From Glandiceps talaboti (lineage: Eukaryota; Hemichordata; Enteropneusta; Spengelidae), in NCBI RefSeq assembly GCF_964340395.1, contig NC_135556.1, positions 27,239,685 to 27,303,684 on the forward strand: 64,000 nucleotides of DNA, written 5' to 3'. Positions 53,360-64,000 of the stretch are shown in pieces; within the stretch, counting starts at the first letter, position 1, and each line of letters starts with the position of its first letter. Both the position numbers and the translations under genes were made by a program. Under the pieces are notes generated by a model. The model searched no databases and was not told the origin of the DNA. It worked only from the letters and a program-made list of their open reading frames with translations.

Positions 53360-56030
53360 TTTTGAGATTTTAAATAATCCCAGTTACTGCAACTACTTTA
53401 TTAATTTCATAATTTCTTCTCTAATTATCTACATAATATTGTTCTTTCTAAAGCATACTATGGTCTACTATGTTGCCCATGGGTTTGACTTTCTAACTTT
53501 ACACAATATCATAAGAACCAGTATGGTGAATCAGATAGTCAATTGCAAGTCTACAAGTCCACAAATTTAGTTTGTTGATAAACGATCCTGTTTATTCATG
53601 CTATTTACACATGGACACAAGCTAGTGTACACTGTACTGCCAGATCGATTGCCTTGGTATTTGGTGGGAACATTACATTCAAATTAGGTGTAAAAATGTG
53701 GGTTGATAAACATGTTGTAGAGAGACAAGATATTATTAGTGTCAAACTGCATGCTAAATAGTACAGGCTGTGTAGAGGTAGTGTCTTATGTAGGCAACAG
53801 TAGTAAAATAGTTTGGGTTCTTATCAAGTTAAAGTTAATAAAAGTTCAACAGTTCAGATATTGTTTTCTTCTCTTTCTGTGTCTCTGGCTGTTTCCAGAA
53901 TAAATGGGGGGGGGGGGGGGCTGAATGCCAACTCAACTCTTGAAAAAAGTGCCATAAACACCTTACCTGTAATATAACGCTAGTGTACACAAGCCACGTG
54001 TCATTTTAGTAATAAATCCCACAGAAAATGGCAGAATGCTGAAGTTGTAGTTGTTAAGTACATTTCCTTGGCTGTAAATGTATCACATTTGTATGGCAAT
54101 CACTTCTGCCATTTATGATACTTCAAATATCAGAGACTGAAGTGGTTTACAAATGTGATTTGCAACCTTGAAATAAGTGACTGATTTGTTAAGTGTATCA
54201 CCTGCCTCCTTGTACCCATAAATTTGGCATCATATTGTAATTTATTGACCAATCAGATGTTCCTTTCATACCGCTTCAACCCATTACATTATGGAGAAGT
54301 TCCATATATGGAACTAATATCCACTTGTTGGTCAGATACCATGCTTACATTTATATGTCCTACCATCACTCTGGTTCCTACTTGGGGGGGGGGGGGGGTC
54401 TGGTAGGGGTGTGTGGCCAATGCAGTCAACCCCAGACCCCATTTTAGACCATTCAATTTTTTAGAAGACCCCATTGTAGACCAAAATACATAATCCCTGA
54501 TATGAAAATGTCAACCAGTGAATTAGCTGGAGAAAATTCTGTGGGTAATTCCTTGAAATTTCAAACTCGTCAAGAATTTATCATGTGGTTCCTTCCAGGA
54601 CCCATTTTAGACCAAACAAAATAAAAAATTGTGTAAAGTGGACCCCATTTTAGATTCCAGCACATATATGTATACCCAATCAATAAGTAGCAGTACCCCT
54701 GTCCTCTAATAAAAGATTACATATCTAATATTAAACAGTGGCTTAGATGGCACACTGGTATCCAGAATACGGATGACATAGCTCCTATTTGAGTTATTGA
54801 TGTACTGGTATCTGATCAACTCCATACTGTCAAGGTATCACCATAATGTGATCTCAATGCTGAACTGAAAGTATTGTGTTCTTAATGTAACCAATGCAAG
54901 ACTTGTCTGTGTTACTTTCCATTGTTGTCACGAAATAAATGATTATAGTTGAACTTCCTGTATTTGTCCACGTTCAACTTTTAAGTTTTATACCATGCAA
55001 GTCTAAGGTATAAATACTCATACATTTGCTATGACTGAACCATAGCAAACATTCACAGATTTATAGCATTTCTTTTTTGAGGACTTTGAGATTTGGTCCA
55101 GGGTGTTAAAGAAAGGTGGTCATATAAATAAAATCACTCATACTAAAAACTTGGCGTCTTGTGTAATATAATATGGTACTAACAACTCACATTATTACCA
55201 AGATTTTTTCTAGGCCATTTATACTATGCATTTGCTATGACTGGAATTGTTAAACACCCTAGGTCTTCCTTTCAGAGGTTGAGCGCCGAGGAAGAGCATA
55301 AATGGTACCTGGGGCCTCACCCCATTTTCACCCAAATCCTGCCACAGCCATTGTCTTTTAGTTACACGAACTCAACCTGAACATTAAAACCAAAAATCTA
55401 CACCCCAATAGGAGTGATTCAGTATTTTGCTTGGTCCCAACTTACATCCCTCCACAGCATGTATTGTGAATGGCTCAGCAATCAAGATGTTGGAAATACC
55501 TTTTTGCATCATGGGAAGCAAAAATCTTTTGAAACTGACATTTCCATCAGTCATAAAATTGGGCAGTAATGGTACTCTTGAAATGTACCATTCCACATAT
55601 TACCATCAGGCTGAAAAACCCTTGCAGAGTATTGGGAGTAGCTATAATCGACATTAAATGTGATATATTTATATCCCCAGCTTTGAACACACCACCAATA
55701 GTTGAACACATGCTAGAAATGAGGTTCTTGTCTTAAGTTAACTTACCTTACATTCAATGATTCACAAAGTTAGCAACACTGACCTTACATTTCATCATCC
55801 CAATAGACATGTTAATATGGGGAGGGTACTTCATGGCATCTACACAATGGGTTTGGTATCATAACACATGGGAACTATTTTCTATGGTTGGTCCCATGTG
55901 TATGTTTATACATTCATCTAATTTCACATAGGTTATGGCTTAGCTTATTGGCAAGCCATATTTGAGTATGTAGGGACCCAATAAAAACATACAAAGTACA
56001 GTACACTCCTGGATGTCAATCACAAAAATT
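53360..56030. other. Intergenic region between SLC30A9 and HMGB, no gene seen
   Basis: The open frames are short and unrelated to families I know. G runs occur at 53906 and 54384. Loose repeats of ACCCCATTTTAGACC occur between about 54425 and 54660. A 70-codon minus-strand frame at 55384-55596 looks somewhat protein-like but has no support. Confidence 0.55.
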
Positions 56031-56047
56031 TAGACATTTTTAAAAAG

Positions 56048-56053
56048 TTTATT
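56048..56053 (-). terminator. HMGB polyadenylation signal candidate
   Basis: AATAAA on the minus strand, about 585 bp past the stop codon. This would give a long 3' UTR, which is usual for HMGB genes. Confidence 0.5.
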
Positions 56054-56636
56054 TTCAATTTTTCGAAGACTACAAATTTAAAACACAGTGGGATACTATA
56101 CATGTTCAAAACAAAATCTACATTGAACTAACACTTAACATGATTCAAATTACACACAAAATGTTTGTTTCCTTTATAAGTTGAAGTGGCGACTTCTTTC
56201 ACATTCTGTTCATGCATAATTTCTCAATCATACATCATGGTCAGCTGAACAAAGATCTTTTAGAGTGGGCAGTGTCACCATGCATGATACAGACAAAATT
56301 CTTGAACACTCCCCCCTCCCCCCACTTCATAACAGTTACAAAGAAAGTCTGCAAATGGACGCAACGTTGTTTCATATATCATTGGCTGTGGAGAAGGGCA
56401 GTTGTACTGCCTACAAGAGTCTAAAAGCCACCTGTCTTGACATGTCCAAAATCTATAAAGTCATCAAATTCCAAGAAATCACAAACTCTGTAGAATATTC
56501 ATCTTTACAAAGCCATTTATGCCATAGAGAAAATATGGTATTCAGTTTTGAGTAGGTAATACGACAGTGACAAATAGAGTAGCATAATATTTTCAATAAA
56601 CAGGTAAAATTCACTTTCGTGAAAAGACCTCTGGGA

Positions 56637-59600
56637 TTATTCCTCGTCACTTTCATCCTCGCTCTCTTCACCTTCACTCTCTTCTTCTTCCTCCTCCTCT
56701 GAACTAGATGTTTCCACCTTCTTTGGAGGTGGTTTCTTTACAACAGTGCTTTCCCCCTTGAGTTTCTTTGCCTTGTATTCTTCAAGTTCCTAAAGAATAA
56801 GGTGTACAAGTTATAGATAACCCAGTCCACACAAAAAAGTAAACTCACTGATGTTCTTTATCTATATGAAGAGATACAATAACCATGTGAACAAGGCATG
56901 ACCACCACTTGTGACAAGCATTGATCCAAAGTAATGTTTTGGAGCATTGTCGTCTTTGCAGAAACACAATTCACCCATCTCCTTCCCTTGGTTACTCCTT
57001 TTCCTGGAAAATAGTTTGCCATTTCAGCATCACAGTGATCTTTGTCTTTTTGTGGGCAATGCAGTGTTTTTGCTAAGGTTTGGGAACCCCGGTAACAGAA
57101 AGGGGGAAAGAGGTAAAACTGGTAGTGCTTCCCATGCAATGTATCATAGTTTAGGTGGGGAACCCCGGTAAAATGATGCGGGAACCCTGGTAGATTTTAC
57201 CTACTTACCGCCCTTAAATAAAACACTGCAATGTTGTGGAATAAGTGTAGAGGATGAATAATGTACTATATGTTATTGAAAACTAATTTGGTGACAACCT
57301 CCTGAACACAACAAAGGTACCCGCCCCAAGTATTATATCTTCACTCACATCACAAAAGATTGGTATTTTGAGATGGAGAATGAATGAAGCATGAAGATAA
57401 ATATATGCCTTGGGATGACTTTTTGCTATAAAACACTCAAAACTGTTATTTTCATAATCAGGTTACTACAATATGTTTCTGTTTCATGACAATTCATTCC
57501 ATAGCATACTCTAGGTATAAGACTGCCGGGTAGTTCGTTATTTTCAATACCATGTTGGGACCATGCAGCGATTATGACTCACCAGAAGTCATTACAGACT
57601 AAAACAAACCTACCTTTTGATATTTGGCCTTGCCAATTTCTGCTTGTTTTTGATATCTGGCCTTATCTGCTTCAGATACATTTTTCCAAGCATCTCCCAA
57701 TGCCTTAGCAATTTCACCAACTGACCAGTCGGAGTGCACCTTCTTGATTTTGGACCTCTCATCATTGCAGAACAAGAAGAAAGGAGACCTACCAACAAAA
57801 AAACCAACACATTCAATCATACTATGTAGAATATTACTCTCTTTCCTTTAGTATGATGTGACACAAATGAAATCTTATCACTAGATTCAGACACTCGCCA
57901 AAGAATTTGAAATTACAAATTTCATTTTATAATAGGACTATCTACAAAGTAAGGCGGGACAATACAACAATTTTGCACATCAGTTTTTAGTTACAAATAT
58001 TGCTAAACTAATTTGGAATTTAGTGAAGTAAAAAATAGCTGTACATAAACATTCAGGAATGAACCATATAAAACACATAGTGTTAGAGTTCATTTCATTC
58101 TCTTTCCTTTCAAATTTATTAAAAATCTTTCAAATGGTGGTTATCATGAAGGATCATAACCAGTAAAAAAAATGACCAAAGTTTGCCAATGAACCTGCAT
58201 CTCTACCTTAATGGCCCGCCTCCCGTATATAAATGGCGAAGGCCCTTTGTGGCCATTTTGCTAAACAACAGGGAAGTGGTAACAACCTAGCGATAGCTCC
58301 TGCTAAACTGCAGTTTTGCACGTGTTCCGATCATTGACATCTACCGTACTGTGACCAAGTCATTATGAATATATGACGTATGTAATTACTGCATTCGTTT
58401 TCAATAAGAATGGAAATCTGAGGTACATTTCTTAAAATTACTTTCGGTCAGACGTCAGAACAGCTACGCTGACTTTGCCGTTCATAATGTTACGCAGCTG
58501 TCAATCAACATGTAGTACACACAAACAAACTAATCCTAATGATGCTTACATTTATCTCCAAAATAATCATGATAGCTGAAAATCATGATAGTGTGCCATA
58601 TACATGTACACGATTACAAAAAGTAAATTTGTCATTGACGTCAATTCTAGCCATCTTATTTGCTTGAAACTAAGTGATGAGCACATCGAGTACAGATATT
58701 CTCCGTGTCTTGCACAACAAACAATCCCAATCAGAAAGGGCGAAAACGCCTTGACCGCCTCTCTCTGATCTTCGGTGATGATAATTGACATCTTACTCAT
58801 CCTGACTGCAAGTTCAAACTGACAGTTCTAAACTTTGATTGTACAGTTAATAACATGTTACAACGTTGTACCATCATTTCACATCCATTTCTATACACAA
58901 CCACCCTTGGTGTAGGCGATCCATTGCTATGAAGTGTTGATAGATAGAACTTCTGTCAGTGTCAAGTCTGTAGCCTCTGTTCGTACGACCGTGGCGCTGA
59001 CTATCATAAAATTTCAATGATATTCTCCATGGCCAATACTAGTAATGTAGGAAGTGTGCCATATGTCAAAAGAAGAACAGTTGCCCTATGATTATCCATT
59101 TTTGATCATTGTCCTAATTTACAACACATTATTTGTAAAATACAAACTACCTTGAAGTATATAAACTATGTGTTTATATTGTCTTGATTTTGTATCATAC
59201 AGTAATTGTTAGTATCACATTTCTTTTGAAAATGGTTTCAATTCTGAACAAGAGATTCGCATTGTTTGAATATGTAACAATAAAATGTTCACAGTGTAGC
59301 AAAAACTTCAACTAAGTAAAGGAGCCTGAAGTTCGGTATGGTATTGGGTATTTTTACTCGTGATTGCCTGCATTGATCTTTATTCAACTGTAAAATTTAA
59401 CAAATCAGATGATCATGAAATGCTAAATTGTTGTCTGATGTACTTCAATTTATTAGGGCCATCCTATTTTTTTTCTGTTTTTCATTATCCGGCCGACCCA
59501 AAGTTTCAACCCTCCAACATCAACAACAAAAATCACATAAAAAGAAAACATCAAGGAGGACATTACAAACTGTCATATCATATAGCATCGTGATAAAGAT

Positions 59601-61285
59601 TATGTAAATTGACTCCTCAATCGGAATCTGAAATAATGGTGTGCAATAGCTTTAGGTATATAGACTCTGTACTCTGAGGAGGCACTAGTTGAAGACATGT
59701 CGGATTGGAGCACGAGCTCTGAGCCACAGTAAATATGGAGGCACCTTTCGTGAGGTTTACATATTTCTGATTTTGTTTCAGGTAGAACGTATACAATTTG
59801 CATATTTGAATAGTATCTATGCCTCACTATCACACATTTTGTATGTGAATTTTATTACTATACAATATGCTAGCTGCAGTGGAGGGAAGGTAAAAAGGGG
59901 TTTCCCAAACATCTATTGCTTGAGTGGCGTGTCGGTCGGAGTTGGTAAAATAAGTCGACTTCTGTAGCACTTTCTCACTACTGTTGTAACAGCTGCTAAA
60001 CAAGACAATATTATAACATTGCAATGATTCGATAGAACGCCATCTTCTGAACGTAATCTTAGTTAATGAGTTCAGAATATAACCCATTTGCATTACATTT
60101 TCATGGTGTTGGTGAGAGCATGGAAGTATAACGCACTTATACTTCCATGGTGAGAGTCAAAACCATTCCATTGAAAGTGTCACTAAAAATAGCCGTCCAC
60201 AGCGTCCCATGATTCAGGCTACTGACGCTAATCTAGTTGCCTCCACAACCGATAACCTAGCTATGGTCACGAACACTCGATCTTGTGCAGTGGAAAATTG
60301 AAAATAATGATACTGATTCACCCTGTCTTTGGTATATTTTGACAGTAAAACTCGAAATTGATATGTATACGATAGGCATTTGATTTACTGATAGCAGATA
60401 TGGCGATGTTTGTGGGGCGGAGTAGCCACTAATGCGAGAACCTGGGATTGAAAGCTGGGCCTTTAAGAATTCTCAGAATTGACAATCCTTCAAAATGTTG
60501 TTTGTATAAACAAGTTTACAGATATATTGCATAATAGTGATGTCAAAGCACACACTACATTCAAAACAAAAACTACTCAACTCTCCCAAAATTAAGTCTT
60601 CTCCTATTACATGTACTATGTCCATGCAAGCAATTGCATAGCATGGACAAGACTCGCTGATGATGGTATGCTATACATGTGACGACACCATATGTAACAA
60701 GAGACAACCTTGCACATCTTGCCAAATTCTTTTGAATTACTTACAAATTACGTTTTGGTGCATCAGGGTCCTTGCGCTTTCTCTTTCCCTTGGTTTCCCC
60801 CTTTGCTGGTACATAATTTGCCATTTCAGCATCATAACGATCTTTGTCTTTGTGGGCCATGTCGTGGAATACCTTCTTTTCTTTGTCTGCCATTTTCTGT
60901 TAAATGTAAAGAACAAATATCATAATAATGCATGAATTTGAAAACTAACACATCACAGCAAGTTTTTGCTATAAAGTGTCAGTGTAATGCAAAAATCTCA
61001 CAGAGGTAGCTTAATGTGACCAATTTCAGATTTCCCCACATATAACTACTGAACACTTTCATTGCCAGAGAAAATGAAACTTGTGCTAAATTAAAGATTA
61101 AGTCATTTCAGGAAATTAAAGAGTTGTTGCTGTACCTTCCATCTCTCGGAACACTTCTTGGAAAACTCGGCAAAGTCAACCTTGCCTGCTGGATGTTGTT
61201 TCTTGTGTTCATCGCCACACTGTTGTACGAAGAATGCATAAGAGGACATTCTGCCTTTCGGCTTCCTGGAATCTTTCTTTCCCAT
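56637..61285 (-). CDS. HMGB (HMGB1/2/3-like) chromatin protein, complete coding set (4 coding exons, 209 aa)
   Basis: Exons in gene order: 61136-61285, 60745-60896, 57614-57788 and 56637-56789. The total is 630 nt with consistent phases. HMG box A (about residues 8-79) starts [15 protein letters not shown]. Box B (about 95-163) has [20 protein letters not shown] and [14 protein letters not shown]. The C-terminus is a run of Glu, Asp and Ser from about residue 190. The protein bends DNA and acts as an architectural chromatin factor; vertebrate HMGB1 also signals outside cells. The redox cysteines of HMGB1 are present (C23, C45 and C108 for 106). The start [11 protein letters not shown] is the usual one, and a non-coding first exon is expected upstream but was not found. 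Intron 3 holds a decayed copy of exon 2. A single invertebrate HMGB cannot be assigned to HMGB1, 2 or 3. Confidence 0.96.
56930..57250 (-). pseudogene. Decayed copy of HMGB exon 2 inside HMGB intron 3, split by a MITE
   Basis: On the minus strand the fragment reads [19 protein letters not shown] against [19 protein letters not shown] in the real exon 2 (60745-60896). Nucleotide similarity runs from TGTTTTGGAGCA (exon: CGTTTTGGTGCA) at about 56934 to GTGGGCAATG at 57061. It resumes after the inserted element with TTGTGGAATA at 57234. It has frame-disrupting differences and no usable donor, so it is a fossil exon of the host gene. Confidence 0.85.
57062..57228. mobile_element. Short MITE with 5 bp target duplication, inside the fossil exon
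   Basis: A 167 bp element bounded by CAGTGTTTTTGC and an AAAACACTG end, flanked by CAATG at 57057-57061 and 57229-57233. It is the same family as 36043-36208, with shared GGGGGAAAGAGGTAAAA and TTTTACCTACTTACC blocks. Its target is the decayed HMGB exon 2 copy, which continues on the other side. Confidence 0.88.
60119..60149. other. Perfect 13 bp hairpin with flanking direct repeat, HMGB intron 2
   Basis: CATGGAAGTATAA, five bases, then TTATACTTCCATG. GTGAGAG occurs directly before and directly after the hairpin, so it could be a tiny insertion with a 7 bp target duplication. Confidence 0.6.
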
Positions 61286-64000
61286 GATTTTTAAATCTTA
61301 TACAACTATTGAGTAAATACACCTAATGACAAAAAGAAGATGCATCACAGTTAGGTCACCAAAAACATATATCACTGAGGATATTTACTCTAGAGGAAAA
61401 ATAATCATGCAATACAAGATTCACCATCACATATCGCATATAAGTTCATAAGTAACAGCAAAATGTTTAATTTTTCAAACTCATCCTCAGAAAAAAAACC
61501 CCAAAAAATCACACACAACACATCCCCCTCACCTTAGCTAAGTCATACAAAGAACGCCCCATATTCCAAAGTCAAACCTCAGTTCTCCCCCCCCCCCCCC
61601 ACACACACAACAATTTGCCTGTTAAAATTCATCTTACCACAAGGCATTGGCTAAGGTGTGCAGTGAGCCCTTGAAGTGAATCTAAATGTGCCACTGACAT
61701 ACAGCAACATCTTGTGACCCAGGTATCTCCTATTCCTATGGGGTGACTCACAAGAAATTCCAGTTTCTAGCATTTTTTTTTTGTCTTTCACTGGACAAGA
61801 ACTGACACCTTGTTGGGGCACCTAACACATCAGCCAACATGCAGGACAAACTTTTTATCACCAACTAATCCAAATACCACTTTTTCTTATATATTGATAT
61901 ACATCTTTATTGACATTTTCTACCACACATTGCATAAATTTCTCTCAAAAAAAGTTTTATTTTCTCAGATATCATCGATCAGCTGCATCTCCGCTCAAAC
62001 TGTGGAGTAAATTAAGACATGTACGCCTCAGTCATGTACTTTTTTTAGAACGCGATTCAACTAAACACAATCAATTTGAAATTCCAATATCCATAATGTG
62101 TAAAAATCATCTTGTTCTGCAGCAGATGGTGAAAACAACATCAAATCTTAGCATCTATGCACAAGAAACATTCAATTTGAGTCAGGCATGCACATTTCAA
62201 GAAAATGCTTGTTCGAATGTTCAGGTCAGGTCACATGAACAACTTGCTGAATAAAAAGTTTTCTGAACTTAGAACCTAGATTGTGAATCTTAGTTTTGCT
62301 GTCAATATCTCATGCCTTCCAGTAAGATACCAACAGATAGTTACAGCAGTTGACATTGTGCTGAAAAACACAATAAAAGTTGAAACTAAGTTGTACAGGT
62401 CAGGTCTCCAAAGGAAAGATGACAGCCATTGTTAACTTGCATAACAAAAGAGCATCATTGTGTCAGTAAATTTCTGTTGCTTTGGAACTTTCCTCTACTG
62501 TACTATAGAAAACATTTTTGCAGAAAATGGCTAAATGCAATCAAGAAGTAACCCTTGCTAACTCACAAAGGCACCAAAGTAACCTGACAACTGCAAACAA
62601 TACAAAGTCTGAATCTGAAAAAAAAATCTTATTTTTTCCATCATGAAGTTGAACAAATTTGCCGTTTGGATTTCAACCTCACATATATGAAAGGTTATTA
62701 TTTATGTGTCACTCGGAGTATTGAACTTTACATAGAGAAAAAATTTTGAAAGCCAGTTTGATATGAAAAATATTGAAGTTTCATTTGCAACACCATACTA
62801 TCATTTAACCAATCTGAAAAATAAAATCATGACCACCACAACTATAATTCACATCAAATTCAAGGTTATCATGGAAGCCCTGTTGAATATCTTGTTTATC
62901 CTAACATGTGATAGAACATGGAAGAGGCAGCTCTTGGGAAATTGTCAATGCAAAAAGGAAATTGAATACCAGTCCACCCCCTAGAAATACCACAAAATAC
63001 CTGCCAAAATCACCATGACTTTCAACGCTGTTGAACATTATGTCAGGAACCATTCATATTGAAATACCAAGTTCCATGAATATAACAGTTAACAAACTAT
63101 ATAATTTGAGGGAAACTTCTTTTTCAATTGTGAAATATTCAAAAAAAAAGCCATATGCTAATTACTCTATTTATAAAATTGCCCAAGACACACCAATAAT
63201 GTTCTTTAAAAAACTTCAAAGCCTTGACATGAACGCTAGGAATATCCATTTTGATACCTGTACAATAGTGACCCACTGTATACAAAGGCATGGCATGGCA
63301 AGAGCCGAATTTTGGGAAACACCCATTTTGACCCCTTCAGGTAACCCTGCAAAGCTCATTAACATTGAAAAATCGAGAAAAATGCCACAATTTTGCTGTA
63401 TTTTGGCCGAAAAAGATCAGATTGTAAACTTTTTTGCACTTGGAAATCACACAATATATACAATACGAAAGGGGAACTGAATACAATGTCGTGGGTAAAC
63501 GCTTGTTTCTATTAGAGCCGATTTTCACTAGGCAAGCAACCAGGGACGACATAAATTTTCTGCAAACGACAACCCGATAAACAAAGAAAACGCCATCATG
63601 GAATTGAAAATTGCAGATGTAGGAAGATATGGGCACAAAATTACAAAAAATCGTACCATGGGTAAGAATTGGAAAGCAAGTATTAACTCTATAGTGGTTT
63701 ACTATGGTGGTTTCGAACGCATAGACAGATCCCATACAAAATACAGACAGTGCGGCTATGGCGTCATGGAAAAACATGGCTGGTTTTCGGAGGTCAAACA
63801 AAGCCAAAAAAAAACGTCTGTAAACTGACGATCTTTGTCCTTGTCAATGAAACACCCATTTAAATTCATCTATGTGCGGGATAATGTGGGTTAGAATGAG
63901 TATTAATCGAATTACACGAAACCATGTAACAGTTGTGACAGGTTGGTAGAGTTCCATAGGATTCTATAGGAGACTAGAGCAGAATTTTACAAGGGAGAAA
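61286..64000. other. Upstream of HMGB, nothing recognised
   Basis: AT-rich sequence with a C run at 61589. It should contain the HMGB promoter and any 5' UTR exon, but I cannot place them. Frames at 63031-63480 (+) and 63337-63807 (-) overlap on opposite strands, match no family I know and lack convincing splice context. Confidence 0.5.

Noticed and set aside
55384-55657. Overlapping frames on both strands between SLC30A9 and HMGB
   Set aside because: They are short, overlap each other on opposite strands and match no known family.
58567-58800. A 77-codon minus-strand frame starting [19 protein letters not shown] inside HMGB intron 2
   Set aside because: It looks somewhat protein-like and lies in a less AT-rich patch, but I recognise no family, and no donor or partner exon is evident.
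63031-63828. Frames of 149 and 156 codons on opposite strands upstream of HMGB
   Set aside because: They overlap, look low in complexity of function and have no splice or family support. They could hide a 5' UTR or promoter but nothing shows it.

Overview
This is a window of animal nuclear DNA. Intron-split genes with GT..AG junctions, long AT-rich introns, many minisatellites and microsatellites, small inverted-repeat DNA elements and a LINE remnant all say so. The encoded proteins are clearly bilaterian. The texture suggests a marine invertebrate (lophotrochozoan, hemichordate or similar), but I cannot name the species.

Four host genes can be read with exon-level support. (1) 1-1641 (+): the last three exons of the V-ATPase proteolipid subunit c (ATP6V0C); its 5' end lies left of the window. 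(2) 20237-34884 (-): a complete 16-coding-exon TRAP1, the mitochondrial Hsp90 (714 aa). (3) 35188-51009 (+): a complete 14-coding-exon SLC30A9/ZnT9 (588 aa). (4) 56637-61285 (-): a complete coding set of an HMGB protein (209 aa, two HMG boxes and an acidic tail). TRAP1 and SLC30A9 are head to head with about 300 bp between their start codons. ATP6V0C and TRAP1 converge. SLC30A9 and HMGB converge.

A 100-N gap (17545-17644) separates two essentially identical 9.4 kb blocks (8150-17544 and 17645-26993). Each holds TRAP1 exons 9-16. Both blocks start inside the same minisatellite, and the first ends where a long GA repeat begins. The simplest reading is an unmerged contig overlap, so the true locus is probably 1-17544 joined to 26994-64000. 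Coordinates between ATP6V0C and TRAP1 are inflated to that extent.

The most unusual feature is in SLC30A9 intron 9. About 45 tandem copies of a 31 bp unit reproduce the 3' splice site and first 13 bases of the real exon 10, which follows directly. It is an array of decoy splice acceptors that seems to have been seeded by the exon edge. Two smaller exon-derived duplications also occur: a decayed copy of HMGB exon 2 in HMGB intron 3, split by a small transposon with a 5 bp target duplication, and a partial echo of TRAP1 exon 13 beside that exon.

The rest is repeats: tandem arrays with periods of 69, 44, 34, 33, 31, 50 and 56 bp; several MITEs with visible TIRs and target duplications; a palindrome in TA repeats carrying a hammerhead-like core; and long stretches in which I see no gene.
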